Positions 13,059 to 15,445 of a DNA stretch of 15,445 bases are shown in pieces. Position 1 is the first letter of the stretch, and every line of letters begins with the position of its first letter. Under the pieces are notes generated by a model that was not told the origin of the DNA, made no database searches, and saw nothing but the letters and a program-made list of their open reading frames with translations. The DNA comes from an uncultured Eubacteriales bacterium. Its GTDB lineage: Bacteria; Bacillota; Clostridia; Lachnospirales; CAG-274. Both the position numbers and the translations under genes were made by a program. The DNA lies in the NCBI GenBank assembly GCA_902495025.1, contig CABUWB010000014.1:1-15445 (forward strand), in the 5' to 3' direction.

Positions 13059-13856
13059 TTGCAGGGAGAAAAATACTTAACAATCATATCAAAAAAAAGA
13101 AAAATTTTAATTGACATCAGTACAATACTTTATTGTATCATGCTTGGTAATAATGCAGAAATTCATGTTTCGAGCGGCGAGGTATACAAAACCAGAACGA
13201 CCTTCGCCAAGCTGGAGCAAAAGCTTGGTGATAACTTTATAAAGGTAAATCGTGGGTGTATAGTGTCCGTAATGGCAATACACAATATTACCGACAACAT
13301 CAACCTCAGCAACGGCGAGTCCCTTGTATATACAGTGCGAAAGAAAAATGATATTATAGAGGAGTTTCTTTCAAAGCAGAAAAGCATTATCAGCAGCTTT
13401 GCTGATGACGATGTACCAAAAACACAGGAGCAGTACCGGGCTCATTACAGCGCCTTTGATGCCATGCCCTTTGCCTTTACCGATATAGAGATGATATTTA
13501 ATGAAGAAAATCACGCTGTGGACTGGATATTCAGATACGGCAATCCTGCACTGGCAAAGCTTGAAAAGCTGCCTCTGGAGCGTCTTATCGGCAGCTCCTT
13601 TGGCAGTCTGTTTGCCAATATGGACTCCAAGTGGCTGCGCAGCTATGAGCGTGCCACCCTTTACGGCGAAACGCTGGAGATAATAGATTACAGCCCCGAG
13701 ATTGATACATATTTAAAGGTGATATGCTTTCCCACCTTCAGAGGGCATTGCGGGTGTATTCTCTTTAATATATCAGAGATAGAGTTTACCAAAAACAGCA
13801 GCGATGCTGAAAAAGCGCTTATGCTGTATTTTGGCAATTATCTGCATAATAATTAG
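13059..13856 (+). CDS. LytTR-type DNA-binding regulator with C-terminal PAS-like domain
   Basis: A 265-residue cytoplasmic protein, probably a transcription regulator. I chose TTG at 13059, 6 bases after GAGGTG (13047-13052); an in-frame TTG at 13041 has only a weak GGGG upstream and would add 6 residues. Residues about 3-102 match a LytTR domain: IDISTILYC, a TRTTFAKLEQKL-like helix, and FIKVNRGCIVSV (the conserved arginine/valine strand). Residues about 118-240 look like a PAS domain: MPFAFTDIEMIF, FRYGNPALAKLEKL, LIGSSFGSLF. The usual order in the family is a receiver or sensor first and LytTR last; here it is reversed and there is no receiver. No membrane segment is seen. It lies about 40 bases behind the ABC terminator with no clear promoter of its own, and upstream of a surface-protein gene that it may control (inference). 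Confidence 0.82.
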   Translation: MQGEKYLTIISKKRKILIDISTILYCIMLGNNAEIHVSSGEVYKTRTTFAKLEQKLGDNFIKVNRGCIVSVMAIHNITDNINLSNGESLVYTVRKKNDIIEEFLSKQKSIISSFADDDVPKTQEQYRAHYSAFDAMPFAFTDIEMIFNEENHAVDWIFRYGNPALAKLEKLPLERLIGSSFGSLFANMDSKWLRSYERATLYGETLEIIDYSPEIDTYLKVICFPTFRGHCGCILFNISEIEFTKNSSDAEKALMLYFGNYLHNN

Positions 13857-13881
13857 GAAAAGCTGAAAATAATATATACTG

Positions 13882-13926
13882 CCGCATACTGTGCGAAATG
13901 AAAAAGGCACCGTATGCGGTTTTTTA
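13882..13926 (+). terminator. Intrinsic terminator of the regulator gene
   Basis: CCGCATAC (13882-13889) pairs perfectly with GTATGCGG (13912-13919), extended inward after one mismatch by GTGC/GCAC (13891-13894 with 13907-13910), followed by a run of T from 13920. Confidence 0.88.
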
Positions 13927-13965
13927 TTAATTTTCAAAGTTTTTAATTTATTTATCACTGAAAAA

Positions 13966-14015
13966 CGTCGTTTCGTCACAAGCCTATTGAAATTGATTTA
14001 AAAATATATTATAAT
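13966..14015 (+). promoter_or_regulatory. Promoter of the surface-protein gene with upstream CGTC repeat
   Basis: TTGAAA at 13987-13992 and TATAAT at 14010-14015, spacing 17, a near-consensus promoter; transcription should start near 14022. CGTCGTTTCGTC at 13966-13977, a CGTC pair 8 bases apart, is the only GC-containing block in this AT-rich gap and sits just upstream of the -35, a possible activator site (inference). Confidence 0.75.
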
Positions 14016-14053
14016 AAACAAAAAAATATTTTTAACCAAGGGAGGTAAATTCA

Positions 14054-15445
14054 ATGACAAAAAAGTTTAAAAGACCAATCGCATTTATGCTGGCGGTCAT
14101 TATGGCTATGGTGATTAATCTGCCAAGCGGCACATCAGGCATATTTGACTTTGTAAAAACAGTAAATGCGGCGAGCAGTATAACTTATACTGACCTTGAT
14201 GGCACAGAGGGTTACACTAATGAGAGTTATGGCAAACTTGTTGATGGAGATACAAGCACAAAATGGTGCTGCAGCTTCTCATCATCAACAGGTGCTTACA
14301 TTGTTTTTAAAGCATCTGAGGCGTTATCTGTTGAGGGCTATTCCATTACCACAGGTAATGACACTGCAACTAATAGTGGCAGAAATCCTAAAAGCTGGAC
14401 TCTTTACGGATGTAATGACTATGACAGTACAGCAAAGACTGGAACATGGGTAAGCTTAGCTAGTATAACAGATGACACATTGTTGGAGGCTAAAAACACT
14501 ACGACCTATGATTACACTTTAAAAAATCTAACAACCGAAAAATATCAGTTCTTTAAGCTGGAGATTACGGCAATTGTAAGTGGCTCTACTATGCAGATGG
14601 GCGAATTTGCATTGAAAGGAGAAACTTGTAATCATGTATGGGGCGACACACCAACCTCTACCATTGAGCCAACCTGTACCGAGGGTGGATATAATGTTTA
14701 CACCTGCACAAAGTGTGGAAAAACAAAAAAGGTTGCTAACGGTAAAGCGGCTCTCGGACACAGCCTTGGCAGTGATTTTAAATGTACTGTATGTGGCAGT
14801 TATGCAGAGCCTGAGCTTAAGGACGGAATATATCAGATTGCAAATGCAAGTAACCTTTATTGGTTTGCTGAACAGGTAAACAATGGAAATACAGGAATAA
14901 ATGCTGTTCTCGTTAATAATATTACAGTAAATAAAAATGTATTGTCATCCAGCGGTTCTCTTAACAGTGGCAGTTTTATAAACTGGACGCCAATAAACCC
15001 ACCTTCATTCAACTACAGTGGCACATTTGATGGAAATGGATTCACTATAAGTGGTTTGTATTTAAGTGATACAAACAGAAGTTTTATAGGCTTATTTGGC
15101 ATGTCTCGAGGTAAAATTTCAAATCTTGGTGTTGTTGATTCCTATTTTAATGGTTGTTTTCGTGTAGGTGGTGTGTGTGCATATAATGTAGGCAAAATAA
15201 CAAACTGCTATAATGCAGGTAGTGTTACTACCAACAGTAATAATGACACTGATACCACATATTTTTCTAAGTATGCAGGTGGCGTGTGTGCATATAATGC
15301 TGGCGAAATAACAAACTGTTATAATACAGGGGCTATTGTAAACACCAGTAACAATACTACTAATAGTGGTAGTGGCGCTACTAATGATGTAGGTGGCGTG
15401 TGCGGACGTAATGAAGGCAAAATAACAAACTGTTATAATACAGGC
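14054..15445 (+). CDS. Large secreted surface protein: F5/8-like domain, Cys-rich segment, GLUG repeats (3' end outside window)
   Basis: An open frame of 464 codons that runs off the window without a stop, so the C-terminus and anchoring are unknown. The ATG at 14054 lies 8 bases after GGGAGG (14040-14045). A signal peptide covers residues 1 to about 39 (ending VNA). Residues about 41-188 resemble an F5/8 type C (discoidin/CBM32-like) domain: KLVDGDTSTKW, then a late segment ending MGEFALKG. Residues 192-247 form a Cys-rich segment with CxH and two CxxC pairs (CTKCG, CTVCG) and LGH, common in Firmicutes surface proteins. From about 270 the sequence is GLUG-type beta-repeat (GTFDGNGFTISGLY, IGLFG), with three 18-residue GGVC...NCYNTG units. 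Codons (AAA, ATA, TTA common) differ sharply from the esterase and scaffoldin genes, suggesting lower expression or separate origin. Carbohydrate or host-surface binding is likely; no enzyme is visible. Confidence 0.85.
   Translation, partial: MTKKFKRPIAFMLAVIMAMVINLPSGTSGIFDFVKTVNAASSITYTDLDGTEGYTNESYGKLVDGDTSTKWCCSFSSSTGAYIVFKASEALSVEGYSITTGNDTATNSGRNPKSWTLYGCNDYDSTAKTGTWVSLASITDDTLLEAKNTTTYDYTLKNLTTEKYQFFKLEITAIVSGSTMQMGEFALKGETCNHVWGDTPTSTIEPTCTEGGYNVYTCTKCGKTKKVANGKAALGHSLGSDFKCTVCGSYAEPELKDGIYQIANASNLYWFAEQVNNGNTGINAVLVNNITVNKNVLSSSGSLNSGSFINWTPINPPSFNYSGTFDGNGFTISGLYLSDTNRSFIGLFGMSRGKISNLGVVDSYFNGCFRVGGVCAYNVGKITNCYNAGSVTTNSNNDTDTTYFSKYAGGVCAYNAGEITNCYNTGAIVNTSNNTTNSGSGATNDVGGVCGRNEGKITNCYNTG
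15167..15445 (+). repeat. Three GLUG-type coding repeats at the window end
   Basis: Eighteen-codon units at 15167-15220, 15278-15331 and 15392-15445, starting 111 and 114 bases apart, each encode GGVC-x3-N-x-G-x-ITNCYN-x-G. The DNA is nearly identical too (AAATAACAAACTG in each with one change), with Asn/Thr/Ser spacers of about 19-20 residues between them. The array probably continues past the window. Confidence 0.88.

Noticed and set aside
12802..13083. Minus-strand frame of 93 codons over the end of the ATPase gene
   Set aside because: It runs antisense through conserved ATPase codons and the terminator and has no recognisable features.

Overview
The window looks like chromosomal DNA from a low-to-medium GC, gut-type member of the Clostridia (an Oscillospiraceae/Ruminococcus-like or related Lachnospirales lineage; this is inference). 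Supporting signs are strong AAAGGAGG ribosome binding sites, TTG starts, very AT-rich intergenic DNA with TTGAAA-17-TATAAT promoters, Thr/Glu 'TTTE' linkers and dockerins of the 'TAADA' type.

Left part (1-9092): cellulosome-type pectin degradation. Four strong hairpins tile the first 135 bases. A 227-base AT-rich stretch, a promoter and a structured leader then precede a 1805-residue secreted esterase with the order accessory modules - CE8 pectin methylesterase - dockerin - accessory module - CE12 rhamnogalacturonan acetylesterase - C-terminal module. After a terminator, a second promoter drives a 959-residue secreted adaptor scaffoldin: two accessory modules, two cohesins, a C-terminal dockerin and Thr-rich linkers. 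The scaffoldin can carry two dockerin-bearing enzymes and can itself be docked onto another, unseen scaffold. The pair reads as part of a pectin-directed cohesin/dockerin complex that removes methyl and acetyl esters so that lyases or hydrolases encoded elsewhere can cut the backbone.

Middle (9154-10359, minus strand): a phage-replisome-like protein (Lin1244/DUF4373-type N-terminus, DnaD/DnaB_2-like C-terminus). Its linker is built from tandem repeats of three period lengths. It converges on the scaffoldin and diverges from the next operon.

Right-middle (10529-12984): a polar amino-acid ABC importer: lipoprotein binding protein, permease and ATPase. A terminator-like hairpin and an abrupt change in codon usage separate the binding protein from the permease and ATPase, consistent with more binding protein than membrane complex.

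Right end (13059-15445): a regulator with an N-terminal LytTR DNA-binding domain and a C-terminal PAS-like domain, the reverse of the usual order. After a terminator and a textbook promoter comes the 5' part of a large secreted surface protein: F5/8-like domain, Cys-rich segment and GLUG repeats. It is cut by the window end.

The strongest leads are the split double-esterase with an internal dockerin, the linked adaptor scaffoldin sharing accessory modules with it, the hairpin array at 1-135, the leader structure at 401-461 and the reversed LytTR-PAS protein.
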